64,000 nt of DNA from Clostridia bacterium (lineage in GTDB: Bacteria > Bacillota > Clostridia > Oscillospirales > Acutalibacteraceae). Where the stretch lies: NCBI GenBank assembly GCA_017474045.1, contig JAFUHX010000057.1, positions 16,376-80,375 on the forward strand, read 5' to 3'. A model generated the notes under the pieces. The model searched no databases, was not told the DNA's origin, and saw only the letters and a list, made by a program, of their open reading frames with translations. A program made the position numbers and the translations under genes. Numbering within the stretch: position 1 is the first letter of the stretch; every line of letters starts with the position of its first letter. This document shows, piece by piece, positions 7,729 to 15,494 of this stretch.

Positions 7729-8142
7729 ATGTGGTTTATATTCGCATTACTGTCTGCAATATTTGCAGCACTTACCTCTATACTGGCGAAGGTCGGCGTA
7801 GAAGGAGTCAACTCAAATCTTGCAACTGCAATCAGAACTGTTGTAGTAATAGTTATGGCTTGGGGAATGGTTTTCCTCACGAATGCACAAAACGGAATTA
7901 GTGAAATAAGCAAAAAGAGTTGGCTGTTTCTGATTTTATCGGGATTTGCAACAGGCGCCTCATGGCTTTGCTATTACAAGGCGTTACAGTTAGGTGATGC
8001 ATCAAAGGTTGTTCCTGTTGATAAATTAAGTGTTGTAATAACATCGGTTTTAGCTTTTGTATTTCTACACGAACAGTTTACAACCAAATCATTGATTGGG
8101 TGTATATTTATCGGCATTGGTACTTTGGTAATGGTTCTGTGA
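7729..8142 (+). CDS. EamA-domain (DMT superfamily) small transporter
   Basis: 137 residues with about five hydrophobic segments, a single EamA domain where most DMT exporters have two. It ends in the LVMVL edge typical of the domain and carries KVVPVDKLSVVITSVLAF, the conserved second-half motif. Single-domain forms act as homo- or hetero-oligomers; the solute is unknown. The start follows GTGGAGGT. The promoter lies at the end of hairpin array A. The next small gene starts 8 nt after its stop and is probably co-transcribed. Confidence 0.8.
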   Translation: MWFIFALLSAIFAALTSILAKVGVEGVNSNLATAIRTVVVIVMAWGMVFLTNAQNGISEISKKSWLFLILSGFATGASWLCYYKALQLGDASKVVPVDKLSVVITSVLAFVFLHEQFTTKSLIGCIFIGIGTLVMVL

Positions 8143-8149
8143 GGGTTGC

Positions 8150-8389
8150 ATGGCTATTGATTCAGTTCCCGATTTTATACCTGTTCTCGGTTTTTTAGAC
8201 GATGTTATAATACTTCCTGCGTTGATAACTTTGACATTGAAGCTGATTCCGAAATCGGTGTTTGCGGAATGTCAGGCACAATCTGAAGGTATGTGGCAAA
8301 ACGGTAAACCTAAAAAATGGTATTATGCGATACCTTTTGTTTTGATTTGGGTGGCTGTAATTACATTAATTGTCATAGCTTTTATTTAA
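8150..8389 (+). CDS. DUF1232 (YkvA-type) protein, N-terminally short
   Basis: 79 residues. The start MAIDSVPDFIPVLGFLDD is the core of the DUF1232 motif, which normally follows a 40-50 residue N-terminal segment and a membrane helix (..YLLSPIDLIPD..). Here the ATG falls inside that motif, so the N-terminal part is missing. A C-terminal helix at about residues 60-78 remains. It sits 8 nt after the EamA gene with a weak GAGGG site. It is either a minimal family member or a truncated remnant; no upstream homologous codons are visible. Confidence 0.6.
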   Translation: MAIDSVPDFIPVLGFLDDVIILPALITLTLKLIPKSVFAECQAQSEGMWQNGKPKKWYYAIPFVLIWVAVITLIVIAFI

Positions 8390-8614
8390 GTTATGGAAAA
8401 ACAAATTCCGATTTATCGAACAGCGCAGTTACCCACCTAATCACTTTTCTTTCCCTACTTACATACCGTTATACTGCTCTTTCGCAGAAAAAAAACACCT
8501 TTTATCCGTAGATAAAAGGTGTTTTTTTCAACTAAATCTACTTTTCTTGAGCAAGATCAGTTGCATGTCAAAATACGGCTTCTTCGGAAGAAGAAAATAA
8601 ATATTATTATGCTA
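8390..8614. other. Gap with a terminator, no gene recognised
   Basis: The stretch from 8390 to the PadR promoter holds only the terminator at 8491-8525. I see no coding sequence with a ribosome site on either strand. Confidence 0.6.
8491..8525 (+). terminator. Terminator of the EamA-DUF1232 unit
   Basis: AAAACACCTTTTATC pairs perfectly with GATAAAAGGTGTTTT around a 4-nt loop, then T-run. Confidence 0.85.
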
Positions 8615-8666
8615 TTGACAAATGTAATCAGTTATGCTACTTTATACATAGAGCTTCTATGCATAG
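8615..8666 (+). promoter_or_regulatory. Promoter and likely PadR operator
   Basis: TTGACA is at 8615-8620. The -10 region overlaps an inverted repeat, TATACATAG (8643-8651) and CTATGCATA (8657-8665), with one mismatch and a 5-nt centre. The right half also holds the perfect palindrome CTATGCATAG. The position over the start of transcription fits self-repression by the PadR protein encoded next. Confidence 0.6.
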
Positions 8667-8699
8667 CAGTTCTACACATTTTTTTAGGGAGGATTATCT

Positions 8700-9044
8700 A
8701 TGAACATAAAAAAAGAATTGACTAAAGGCAGCAGCGCAATGTTGGTTTTATCCGTACTTGAAAAAGAAGAGCTTTACGGTTACATGATAATTAAACGTAT
8801 TGCAGAAAAAAGCGATAATACTTTTATGTTTAAAGAAGGAACACTTTATCCTATTCTTCATAATTTTGAAGCTAACGGTTATGTTAAATCTTATTGGGTT
8901 GAGGCGGATGGAAGAAACCGCAAATATTACAAAATTACAAAAAAAGGACTGAAGGTTTTGGCAGAAACTAAAGAAGAATGGCAAGCTTATACTATGGCTG
9001 TCGGAAAGGTAATAGACGTAAATCCGGCATCCGTTTTCGCTTGA
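8700..9044 (+). CDS. PadR-family transcriptional regulator
   Basis: A 114-residue winged-helix DNA-binding protein. The recognition region ELYGYMIIKRI, the wing FKEGTLYPILHNFEANGYV and the DGRNRKYYKITKKG hairpin are the standard PadR signature, followed by a short C-terminal dimer helix. PadR regulators repress adjacent membrane-protein or efflux genes and usually their own promoter. The start at 8700 follows GGGAGG. It forms an operon with the membrane protein 14 nt downstream, the classic PadR plus HAAS-domain pair. Confidence 0.9.
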   Translation: MNIKKELTKGSSAMLVLSVLEKEELYGYMIIKRIAEKSDNTFMFKEGTLYPILHNFEANGYVKSYWVEADGRNRKYYKITKKGLKVLAETKEEWQAYTMAVGKVIDVNPASVFA

Positions 9045-9057
9045 ACGGGGTGAAGAT

Positions 9058-10536
9058 ATGAATAAAATTTCTGATTTTATTGATGAGTTTGTTCCCAAAA
9101 ACCTATCAAAAAAAAGACGCTTATTGCTGATAAGAGAACTGGAAAATCATCTGTTTGAAAAAATCGATTTTTACAAGGAAATAGGCTATGGTGATGAAGA
9201 CAGCAAAGAAAAAGCCATAGCTGATTTCGGCACCGACGAGGATATGAAAAAGAGTATATTTAATGAATTCGAAGAGCTTTACTCGGAAAAAAGATTTTTA
9301 GCTATACTCAGTCTTTTTGGGATATTATTAATGAATTATCTTTGTTTTCCTTTAGACATCTGGGTAACTTCCGCTGATTTTAATGATGATCCTACACCAC
9401 TGAGTTCATTAATAAGCTTTGGCATGATTTTGGCTGTTTGTGGGCTGATAACTTTTGCAAGAGTGAAAAAATACCGTAAAATGCTTGTTTCAATAGGCGT
9501 TGCTAATTTTGTCATAGGCGGAGTTTTCTTGCTTAATTTTTATTCGCAGTGTGCCGTTTACTCAATAGCACACAATTTAGTTTATCTTATAGATGTTTTT
9601 ACACCCGCTTCCATAGGTGATTATATCGTTTACGGGGATTATAATGTTGTTCCTTTGGTTGTTTGGGAAGCAATTCCGTTTATTTTTGCTATTTATTGCT
9701 TCATAGAAGCTGTAAAAATAAAAAGAGGGTCAGCTAAAAATATTATAAATCCAAAGAAAAAGATTATAATATTCTCCGTAGTATTCTCAATGGTTGCAAT
9801 TCTTACAAGCGCATTATTACCTAAAGGTCTCGCTTATAATAATGATTATAAGGTTTGGTTTAATGAATACAATAATTACATAAGTGATGAAAGTGAAACC
9901 ATGTTTGACAACATTTCAGTTGGTGATTCTTATTATAATGTAAGCAATATGCTGATTTCGCAGGGCTACACAACAGCAAAAGCTTATGAAGAAACATTAG
10001 ATAGGATTGAGCTTAAGCAGTTCAGAAACAGCTATGAAAAATTTAACTTTGCTGACGGATATGAGGTTTGGTTTAAAATCGAAAACAGACCCATAGGTAA
10101 CGGATTTGTGGGTATAAAACAAGAGAACGGAATAATTATTGCAAAAGGTATAGGCAATTTAGAAGAAACGATGTATGACGATGAGAATAATTTCGGCTAT
10201 TCAGAATTTGAGTTCAACCACAACATGCATTCGATGACGGATTATTTCAGAAGCTTAGAAAAAGGCAATTCAGAAGCTGAAATAATGAATAGGTTTGATG
10301 TAGATTTAGGCTCTGTATATTCAAAAAGATTTTCAATAGAAAACGAAGTTGAAAAGCATTATTACAGGCTTTATTGCTACGGTATAGTTAATCCGCAGGA
10401 GAAGAATTGGTACGAAAAAAGAGATAACAGATATATCGAACTTACATTCGAAAACGGTACGCTAAAAAGCGCAATTATGTATGACAAAATATATCTTGAT
10501 AAAAAATCTAAGATCATCTTTGAAGCTGTTGAATAA
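9058..10536 (+). CDS. HAAS-domain membrane protein paired with PadR
   Basis: 492 residues. Residues 1-75 form a helical HAAS/DUF1700-like module (ELENHLFEKIDFYKEIGYG, then a conserved AIADFGTDEDM). This is followed by about six membrane segments between residues 80 and 255, and a roughly 230-residue extracytoplasmic C-terminal domain. That domain may be a repeat (NISVGDSYYNVSNMLISQGY and a later, similar RSLEKGNSEAEIMNRF region). HAAS modules are typical partners of PadR repressors in Firmicutes. The C-terminal domain is not one I recognise. ATG follows GGGGTGAAG. Confidence 0.75.
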   Translation: MNKISDFIDEFVPKNLSKKRRLLLIRELENHLFEKIDFYKEIGYGDEDSKEKAIADFGTDEDMKKSIFNEFEELYSEKRFLAILSLFGILLMNYLCFPLDIWVTSADFNDDPTPLSSLISFGMILAVCGLITFARVKKYRKMLVSIGVANFVIGGVFLLNFYSQCAVYSIAHNLVYLIDVFTPASIGDYIVYGDYNVVPLVVWEAIPFIFAIYCFIEAVKIKRGSAKNIINPKKKIIIFSVVFSMVAILTSALLPKGLAYNNDYKVWFNEYNNYISDESETMFDNISVGDSYYNVSNMLISQGYTTAKAYEETLDRIELKQFRNSYEKFNFADGYEVWFKIENRPIGNGFVGIKQENGIIIAKGIGNLEETMYDDENNFGYSEFEFNHNMHSMTDYFRSLEKGNSEAEIMNRFDVDLGSVYSKRFSIENEVEKHYYRLYCYGIVNPQEKNWYEKRDNRYIELTFENGTLKSAIMYDKIYLDKKSKIIFEAVE

Positions 10537-10586
10537 ATTCAGTTTTACGGCTATAACATTATTAATTCAAAATTAAGCGATTTTAA

Positions 10587-10615
10587 TTGACTATTCGGAA
10601 ATTTACAGGTATTAT
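10587..10615 (+). promoter_or_regulatory. Strong promoter of a 17-codon transcription unit
   Basis: TTGACT 10587-10592, spacer of exactly 17 nt, TATTAT 10610-10615, with AT-rich flanks. Confidence 0.7.
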
Positions 10616-10645
10616 TTGAACATAAACAAATGAAGGAGCAGTTTT

Positions 10646-10699
10646 ATGTTTATTTTTCAACGAATTTGTTCAATGATGTTATCTGTTATGATGGGCTGA
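10646..10699 (+). CDS. Predicted 17-residue hydrophobic peptide
   Basis: MFIFQRICSMMLSVMMG. An AAGGAG site at 10633-10638 is placed ideally, 7 nt before the ATG, and a consensus promoter lies 30 nt upstream. The peptide has five internal or terminal Met in 17 residues, one Arg and one Cys, and otherwise hydrophobic residues, so it could insert in or bind to a membrane. The transcript continues through a perfect 9-bp hairpin to a strong terminator with no further gene. It may be a small membrane peptide, a toxin-like peptide or the coding part of a regulatory RNA. No family is recognised. Confidence 0.5.
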   Translation: MFIFQRICSMMLSVMMG

Positions 10700-10710
10700 C
10701 TTTTGTTAAC

Positions 10711-10731
10711 AACATAAAGCCACTTTATGTT
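10711..10731 (+). other. Perfect hairpin in the small transcript
   Basis: AACATAAAG and CTTTATGTT around CCA, beginning 12 nt after the stop of the 17-codon ORF. No T-run follows, so it is not a terminator. Confidence 0.6.
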
Positions 10732-10775
10732 GAACACCTTTCAATGATCAATTCCCTTTGATTGATGATAAATTT

Positions 10776-10805
10776 AAAGCACTTGCTCTGGCAAGTGCTT
10801 TTTAA
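10776..10805 (+). terminator. Terminator of the small transcript
   Basis: AAAGCACTTGC pairs perfectly with GCAAGTGCTTT around 4 nt, then TTTTTAATT. Confidence 0.85.
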
Positions 10806-10834
10806 TTCATGATAGAACATCTGAGATTAAGTTA

Positions 10835-10866
10835 AAAAAACGACGTGTCGAAACACGTCGTTTTTT
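10835..10866 (-). terminator. Terminator of the tRNA-Ser operon
   Basis: AAAAAACGACGTGT pairs with ACACGTCGTTTTTT around a CGAA tetraloop, directly at the 3' end of tRNA-Ser(GCT). Confidence 0.9.
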
Positions 10867-10956
10867 GGCGGAGAAGAGGAGACTCGAACTCCTGCGCCGG
10901 TTTCCCGACCTACGCCCTTAGCAGGGGCGCCTCGTCACCAACTTGAGTACTTCTCC
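10866..10956 (-). tRNA. tRNA-Ser(GCT)
   Basis: 91 nt with a long variable arm. Acceptor GGAGAAG pairs with CTTCTCC, the anticodon is GCT, and CCA is encoded. Confidence 0.95.
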
Positions 10957-10992
10957 GAGTTGCTGATGTCAGGTATAAAATTATAAAAAAAA

Positions 10993-11081
10993 TGGCGGAG
11001 AGAGTGGGATTCGAACCCACGGTACGTTGCCGTACGACGGTTTTCAAGACCGCTCCGTTATGACCGCTTCGGTACCTCTCC
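10993..11081 (-). tRNA. tRNA-Ser(TGA)
   Basis: 89 nt. Acceptor GGAGAGG, anticodon loop CTTGAAA gives TGA, long variable arm, encoded CCA. Co-transcribed with tRNA-Ser(GCT), 36 nt downstream. Confidence 0.95.
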
Positions 11082-11096
11082 GTTTGTTGCCTTGAA

Positions 11097-11125
11097 ATAT
11101 TATCACAATAAACGGACATTGTCAA
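11097..11125 (-). promoter_or_regulatory. Promoter of the tRNA-Ser pair
   Basis: On the minus strand TTGACA (11125-11120), 17-nt spacer, TAATAT (11102-11097). Confidence 0.8.
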
Positions 11126-11278
11126 GTCTTTTCTTGAAAAAAATCAAAAATTTCTCTTTTTAAAATTTTTTTGAAAAACATTTGACAAAAAACTTTTCTA
11201 ATGATATAATTCATACAATTCGCTTTAATTCTCTAAAGCTTTAAAGCGTTAAATTTTATATTTCAAAAGGTGGCTATT

Positions 11279-12247
11279 ATGAGAAAAGGTAATCTTATGA
11301 GCGTTAGACCTGACATCAAGGTTCTTGACGCTACTATCAGAGACGGCGGTCTTTGCAATAATTTTGAATTTTCAGATGAATTCGTCAGAGAGCTTTATAA
11401 AGCAAACATTAAATGCGGCGTTGACTATATGGAATTTGGCTACAAGGCAAGCCGTCAGCTTTTTAAGGAAGAAGACTTTGGCAAATGGAAGTTTTGCAAA
11501 GAAGAAGACTTAAGAGCAATCGTCGGAGACAACATTTCAGACATGAAGATTTCTGTTATGGCAGACGTTGGAAGATGTGATTTTAAAGAAGATTTTCTTC
11601 CAAAAAGCGAAAGCGTTATAGATATGGTGCGAGTTGCCTGCTATATTCACCAGATTCCCGCAGCAATTGAAATGATTGAACATTTTCATTCTCTGGGATA
11701 TGAAACGACCTGCAACATTATGGCAATTTCTCAAGCCGGAACATCTCAGGTTGAAGAAGCCCTTAATATGCTTTGCCAATCCAGCGTTAATGTTATTTAT
11801 CTTGTTGACAGTTACGGTTCTCTTTATCCCGAAAACGCTTCTGAGCTTTCAAAAATATATATCAATGCGGCTGAAAAGGTTGGAAAAAGTGTTGGTTTCC
11901 ACGCTCATAACAACCAGAACCTCGCTTTTGCCAACACAATTGACACCCTTTCATATGGTGTTTCTTATCTTGACACAACTGTTCAGGGCATAGGACGCGG
12001 CGCCGGTAACTGCGCAACGGAGCTTCTTTTAGGATTTTTGAAAAATCCTAAATATAATCTTTATAGTATTCTTACCTTTATTGAAAAATACATGCTTCCG
12101 TTAAAAGAAACTGTTTCTTGGGGCTATGATCTCCAATATATGTTTACAGGTCAGCTCAACCGCCATCCAAGAGATGCTATGAGCTTTTCAGCCGACGGAA
12201 GAAAAGACTATTGCGAATTTTATAAATATCTTCTCGACAACGAATAA
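11279..12247 (+). CDS. DRE-TIM metallolyase family aldolase-like protein
   Basis: 322 residues. The N-terminal LDATIRDGGLCNNF is the catalytic DxTxRDG loop of the HMG-CoA lyase/4-hydroxy-2-oxovalerate aldolase/isopropylmalate synthase fold. GFHAHNN around residue 205 supplies the metal-binding HxH, and GIGRGAGNC the Gly-rich loop. These enzymes form or cleave C-C bonds at 2-oxo acids using a divalent metal. The C-terminal regulatory or communication domains of the synthases are absent, so a lyase or aldolase is likelier. The exact substrate cannot be assigned. ATG 11279 follows AAGGTGG; a second ATG at 11297 also has a possible ribosome site. Confidence 0.8.
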   Translation: MRKGNLMSVRPDIKVLDATIRDGGLCNNFEFSDEFVRELYKANIKCGVDYMEFGYKASRQLFKEEDFGKWKFCKEEDLRAIVGDNISDMKISVMADVGRCDFKEDFLPKSESVIDMVRVACYIHQIPAAIEMIEHFHSLGYETTCNIMAISQAGTSQVEEALNMLCQSSVNVIYLVDSYGSLYPENASELSKIYINAAEKVGKSVGFHAHNNQNLAFANTIDTLSYGVSYLDTTVQGIGRGAGNCATELLLGFLKNPKYNLYSILTFIEKYMLPLKETVSWGYDLQYMFTGQLNRHPRDAMSFSADGRKDYCEFYKYLLDNE

Positions 12248-12299
12248 AAACGGGCTGTGAAAAAATGCAGACCGAATAAAACCAATCCTTAAACAATCA

Positions 12300-12330
12300 G
12301 GCTGAAAACAAATGTTTTCAGCCCTTTTTT
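12300..12330 (+). terminator. Terminator after the aldolase-like gene
   Basis: GGCTGAAAAC pairs with GTTTTCAGCC, 4-nt loop, then CTTTTTT. It reaches into the convergent thiN stop region. Confidence 0.85.
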
Positions 12331-12946
12331 ATTCCTGAGTTTCCCACATAATAAGAAGAATTCCGTCCTCAACGGATATTACGGCTTCTTCTCCCACAAA
12401 CTCATTGCTGACACCCATTGGACAATCTGAGCGAAGAGAAAAATTATTTATCTCATATTTCAAGCCTTTAATGGTTACTCCTTTGCTTTCAGGAGAAAGA
12501 GAAAAAACAGAAACTGTTCCTTTATTGTTTTTTGAAAAGCTCATGACGGAATTTTTTATGGCAGTTGCGCAGTAATCGTGGCTGAATATGGTTGCTCTTG
12601 CGCCCTTTTGACAAACAAAGGAAAGAAGCTGAAGGTTTGCAAAGCTATGGTCAGGTCTTCCACCCAACATTCCAAACAGTCTGAGTTCATTATAGCCTTT
12701 TTCAAGAGCAAGATTAATTGCAAGATGAGTGTCGGTTTCGTCCTTTTCGCAAGGCAGAACAACCGTTTCAACTCCACTCGGAACTTTGCCGTAGGAATCA
12801 AAATCACCAATAGCAAGGTTTGGCTTTATCCCTGCCTTTTCAGCATATTTAAGTCCGCCGTCAGCGCAGATAACGTAATCATCAATCTTGGGGTTTATTT
12901 TGAGGTTTTTGCACTCCCCTGCTCCGATTATATAGCAAACAGACAT
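12329..12946 (-). CDS. thiN: Thiamine pyrophosphokinase
   Basis: A 205-residue enzyme converting thiamine to thiamine diphosphate with ATP in the cytoplasm. Family motifs are ICADGGLKYA near residue 27, IGDFDS near 46, EKDETDTHLA near 67 (acidic metal-binding residues) and LGGRPDHSFANL near 93. The beta-rich thiamine-binding C-terminal domain follows. ATG at 12946 is preceded by AAGGCGG. No TPP riboswitch is visible upstream. It stands alone, divergent from the symporter gene. Confidence 0.92.
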   Translation of the reverse strand: MSVCYIIGAGECKNLKINPKIDDYVICADGGLKYAEKAGIKPNLAIGDFDSYGKVPSGVETVVLPCEKDETDTHLAINLALEKGYNELRLFGMLGGRPDHSFANLQLLSFVCQKGARATIFSHDYCATAIKNSVMSFSKNNKGTVSVFSLSPESKGVTIKGLKYEINNFSLRSDCPMGVSNEFVGEEAVISVEDGILLIMWETQE

Positions 12947-13047
12947 TCAAACACCGCCTTTCATCTGATTGATTATAGCACCTATAAAGCTCAAAAACAA
13001 GGTCATAGTCACTTTTAGAAAAACATATATTTTTAAAGGTGATTTTT

Positions 13048-14721
13048 ATGTTGAGAAGCTTCGTTGAAAAAGCAACCGAACTTGTGTGGGGTCCTCCGAC
13101 GGTTATTTTATTGTTTTTAACCGGTGTTTATTTAACTTTTAAGTCAGGTTTTTTTCAATTTTCTCATATTTTTCTTTGGTTAGATAAAACGCTTTTTTCC
13201 CTTTTCCGTTCTAAGAAGGAAAAGAAAAAAAGCGGCGGCGTTAGTCAGTTTCAGGCTGTTTCAACTGCATTGGCTTCAACAATCGGAACAGGCAACATTG
13301 CGGGAGTTGCCACAGCGCTGACAATTGGCGGACCGGGAGCAGTTTTCTGGATGTGGCTGTCTGCAGTTTTTTCAATGATGACTGCTTTTTCCGAAAACAC
13401 TTTAGGTGTTTTTTTCCGACTTAAAGATAAGGAAGAAAATTTTATCGGCGGGCCTATGTATTACATAAGAGACGGATTAAAAAACAAAAAAATTATTGGT
13501 AATTTTTCTTCTGCTCTTTCAAAGCTATATGCTTTTTTTCTTGTCGGTGCCGCTTTTGGAATAGGCAGCATGACACAGGCTAACACAGTTTCTTCTTCGC
13601 TTAATTCTTCTTTTAATGTTTCTTTTTATTTAACTGCAATTATCATTACAGCAATTACAGCACTTATAATTTCAGGCGGAATTAAACGAATCGGAGAAAT
13701 TACCGAAAAGCTTGTTCCTTTTATGGCTCTTTTTTATATTTCAGCCTCTTTGCTGGTTTTTCTTTATGATATCGGAAACATCAGCTATGTTTTCTCTTCA
13801 ATCTTTCAAGGCGCTTTTTCATTTAATTCAGCTGCAGGCGGCATTGTGGGCTTTGCAGTTAAAGAATGTGTTTCCGTTGGAATAAGACGGGGAATTTTTT
13901 CTAACGAAGCCGGTTTAGGCGCTTCTGTTACTGTCAGCTCACTTTCAGATGTTACGGAGCCGGTAAGACAAGGCATGTGGGGAATTTTTCAGGTTTTTGT
14001 TGACACAATTATTGTTTGCACCATGACAGCTTTTGTTATAATTTCAACTCAGGTTGATGCTGTTAATTTTGAAACAGCAATAAACGATTGTTCAAAGAGC
14101 TCACATTACGTTTATATTGGTAACAATACTGATTTTTTTGAAGGAAGAGTCTTTTTAACAGGAAATATTAAAAACAATACTTTTAAAGTGAACAGCGAGG
14201 GAACGGTTATTAAAACAGAAAAAGAAACCTTTACAAATATTATGCTTTTGACTAAAGGTGAAAACGGCGAAATCAAGCTTTCAGAGGTTAACGGTGTTTC
14301 CCTTGTGGGACTGGCTTTTAAAGAACGATTTGGCTCTTTTTCGGCAATTATTGTTTGTGTTGCTGTTTGTCTTTTTGCATTTTCAACTATAATCGGCTGG
14401 TCATGCTACGGAGAAAAGGCATCACAGTTTCTTTTTGGTAAAAAAGCAATTAAAATTTATAAGCTTCTTTACATTATTTTCGTCTTTGTCGGCTCAATAA
14501 CAGAGCTTACAGTAGTTTGGGGAATATCTGACATTTTTAACGGTCTTATGGCTATTCCAAACCTTATTTCACTCTTGTTTTTATCGGGTACAGTCAGGAA
14601 AATTACTCAAAACTATTTAAGGAGAAAGAAAGGGCTGAAAATTGAACCAATGCTTTCTTTTGACCGTGATATTCAGCTTGAACTTGAACTTTCAAGCCTT
14701 GACGGCAACAAAGATTTATGA
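13048..14721 (+). CDS. AGCS-family sodium:alanine symporter with an extra insertion
   Basis: 557 residues and about 11 membrane segments. Signature motifs are GTGNIAGVATALTIGGPGA near residue 80 and SNEAGLGASVTV near 285. Members import alanine or glycine with Na+. Family proteins usually have 450-490 residues; here about 80 hydrophilic residues (roughly 340-425) are inserted between two late helices, predicted outside the cell. ATG 13048 is favoured over GTG 13039 because AAAGGTGA is 5-6 nt upstream of the ATG. A small ArsC/Spx-like gene follows 41 nt later. Confidence 0.88.
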   Translation: MLRSFVEKATELVWGPPTVILLFLTGVYLTFKSGFFQFSHIFLWLDKTLFSLFRSKKEKKKSGGVSQFQAVSTALASTIGTGNIAGVATALTIGGPGAVFWMWLSAVFSMMTAFSENTLGVFFRLKDKEENFIGGPMYYIRDGLKNKKIIGNFSSALSKLYAFFLVGAAFGIGSMTQANTVSSSLNSSFNVSFYLTAIIITAITALIISGGIKRIGEITEKLVPFMALFYISASLLVFLYDIGNISYVFSSIFQGAFSFNSAAGGIVGFAVKECVSVGIRRGIFSNEAGLGASVTVSSLSDVTEPVRQGMWGIFQVFVDTIIVCTMTAFVIISTQVDAVNFETAINDCSKSSHYVYIGNNTDFFEGRVFLTGNIKNNTFKVNSEGTVIKTEKETFTNIMLLTKGENGEIKLSEVNGVSLVGLAFKERFGSFSAIIVCVAVCLFAFSTIIGWSCYGEKASQFLFGKKAIKIYKLLYIIFVFVGSITELTVVWGISDIFNGLMAIPNLISLLFLSGTVRKITQNYLRRKKGLKIEPMLSFDRDIQLELELSSLDGNKDL

Positions 14722-14762
14722 TATATTATCACGGTAAAAAAACAACAAGCAGGGGTATTTCA

Positions 14763-15116
14763 ATGAATATTCAGATATACGGAACAGCTAAATGCTTCGA
14801 CACAAAAAAAGCTCAGCGTTATTTTAAAGAAAGAGGAATCAAGTTTCAGTTTGTTGATCTTTCAAAATTCGGAATGAGCAAAGGTGAATTTCGTAGTATT
14901 AAAACCTCATTAAAATGCAGTTTAGAAGACCTTGTTAATGAAAAATCAAAAAAATATGAAAGCTCCTTCATTAAATATCTTGCTTCTGAAGAGGCAAAGG
15001 AAGAGAAGCTTCTTGAAAACCAAGAGCTTTTTAAAACGCCCATTGTCAGAAACGGAAAAAAGGCAACCTTGGGCTATTGCCCTGATGAATGGAAGAAATG
15101 GGAGGAAGAAAAATGA
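14763..15116 (+). CDS. ArsC/Spx-family thioredoxin-fold protein
   Basis: 117 residues. The N-terminal IYGTAKCFDTKKA holds the single catalytic-type Cys11 of the arsenate reductase/YffB group, without the CxxC of canonical Spx. The cis-proline loop KTPIVRNGKKA near residue 92 is conserved. Such proteins are arsenate reductases or, more often in Clostridia, reductases of unknown target. ATG 14763 follows AGGGG. It overlaps the DUF896 gene by ATGA, so the two are coupled. Confidence 0.8.
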   Translation: MNIQIYGTAKCFDTKKAQRYFKERGIKFQFVDLSKFGMSKGEFRSIKTSLKCSLEDLVNEKSKKYESSFIKYLASEEAKEEKLLENQELFKTPIVRNGKKATLGYCPDEWKKWEEEK

Positions 15117-15331
15117 TTACCAAAGAACAAATTGACAGAATCAACGAGCTGGCAAGAAAATCAAAAACACCCGAAGGTCTCACTGAAGAAGAAAAAAGTG
15201 AGCAGGCTGTTTTGAGAAGAGCTTATATTGATTCCTACAAGGCAAGCCTTGTTGCCAACCTTGAAAACACTTATATTGTTGACGAAAAAGGCAACAAAAC
15301 CAAGGTTCAGCGTAAAGGAAAAAAGGCATAA
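15113..15331 (+). CDS. DUF896 family protein (YnzC-like)
   Basis: 72 residues. MITKEQIDRINELARKSK, then GLTEEEKSEQAVLRRAYID, is the standard DUF896 two-helix hairpin. The family is short, cytoplasmic and basic, of unknown biochemical function, and in Bacillus one member is in the SOS regulon. The ATG overlaps the stop of the preceding gene (ATGA) and has GGGAGG upstream. Confidence 0.88.
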   Translation: MITKEQIDRINELARKSKTPEGLTEEEKSEQAVLRRAYIDSYKASLVANLENTYIVDEKGNKTKVQRKGKKA

Positions 15332-15346
15332 TATAACTATAAAAGC

Positions 15347-15470
15347 AGTTCAGACCTCATAAAATAAGCAAAGGGTTTCTTTCGGTTTTTCACCAAAGAA
15401 ACCCTTTAATTCTATAAAAATCAGTAAAAATATATGATAACGATTTATTTATGTTTTTTGCTTTATACAA
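15347..15470. repeat. Dispersed terminator-bearing repeat, copy R2
   Basis: Contains CAGACCTCATAAAATAAG, then the terminator hairpin AAAGGGTTTCTTT/AAAGAAACCCTTT (15369-15407), then CTATAAAAATCAG. The same blocks in the same order occur at 63866-64000 (R3), and the first block also at 12251-12282 (R1). The hairpin likely ends the symporter-ArsC-DUF896 unit. Confidence 0.65.
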
Positions 15471-15494
15471 ATATAGTCATAAGTACAGTCATTT

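Noticed and set aside
8393-8440. 15-codon reading frame after the DUF1232 gene
   Set aside because: It has no ribosome site, no promoter of its own and no distinctive composition.
10910-11125. 71-codon reading frame over the tRNA-Ser genes
   Set aside because: It covers both tRNAs and their promoter on the same strand and resembles the common false ORF made by Ser tRNA pairs.
12329-13047. TPP riboswitch near thiN
   Set aside because: No THI-box elements were seen in the short gap between the divergent genes.
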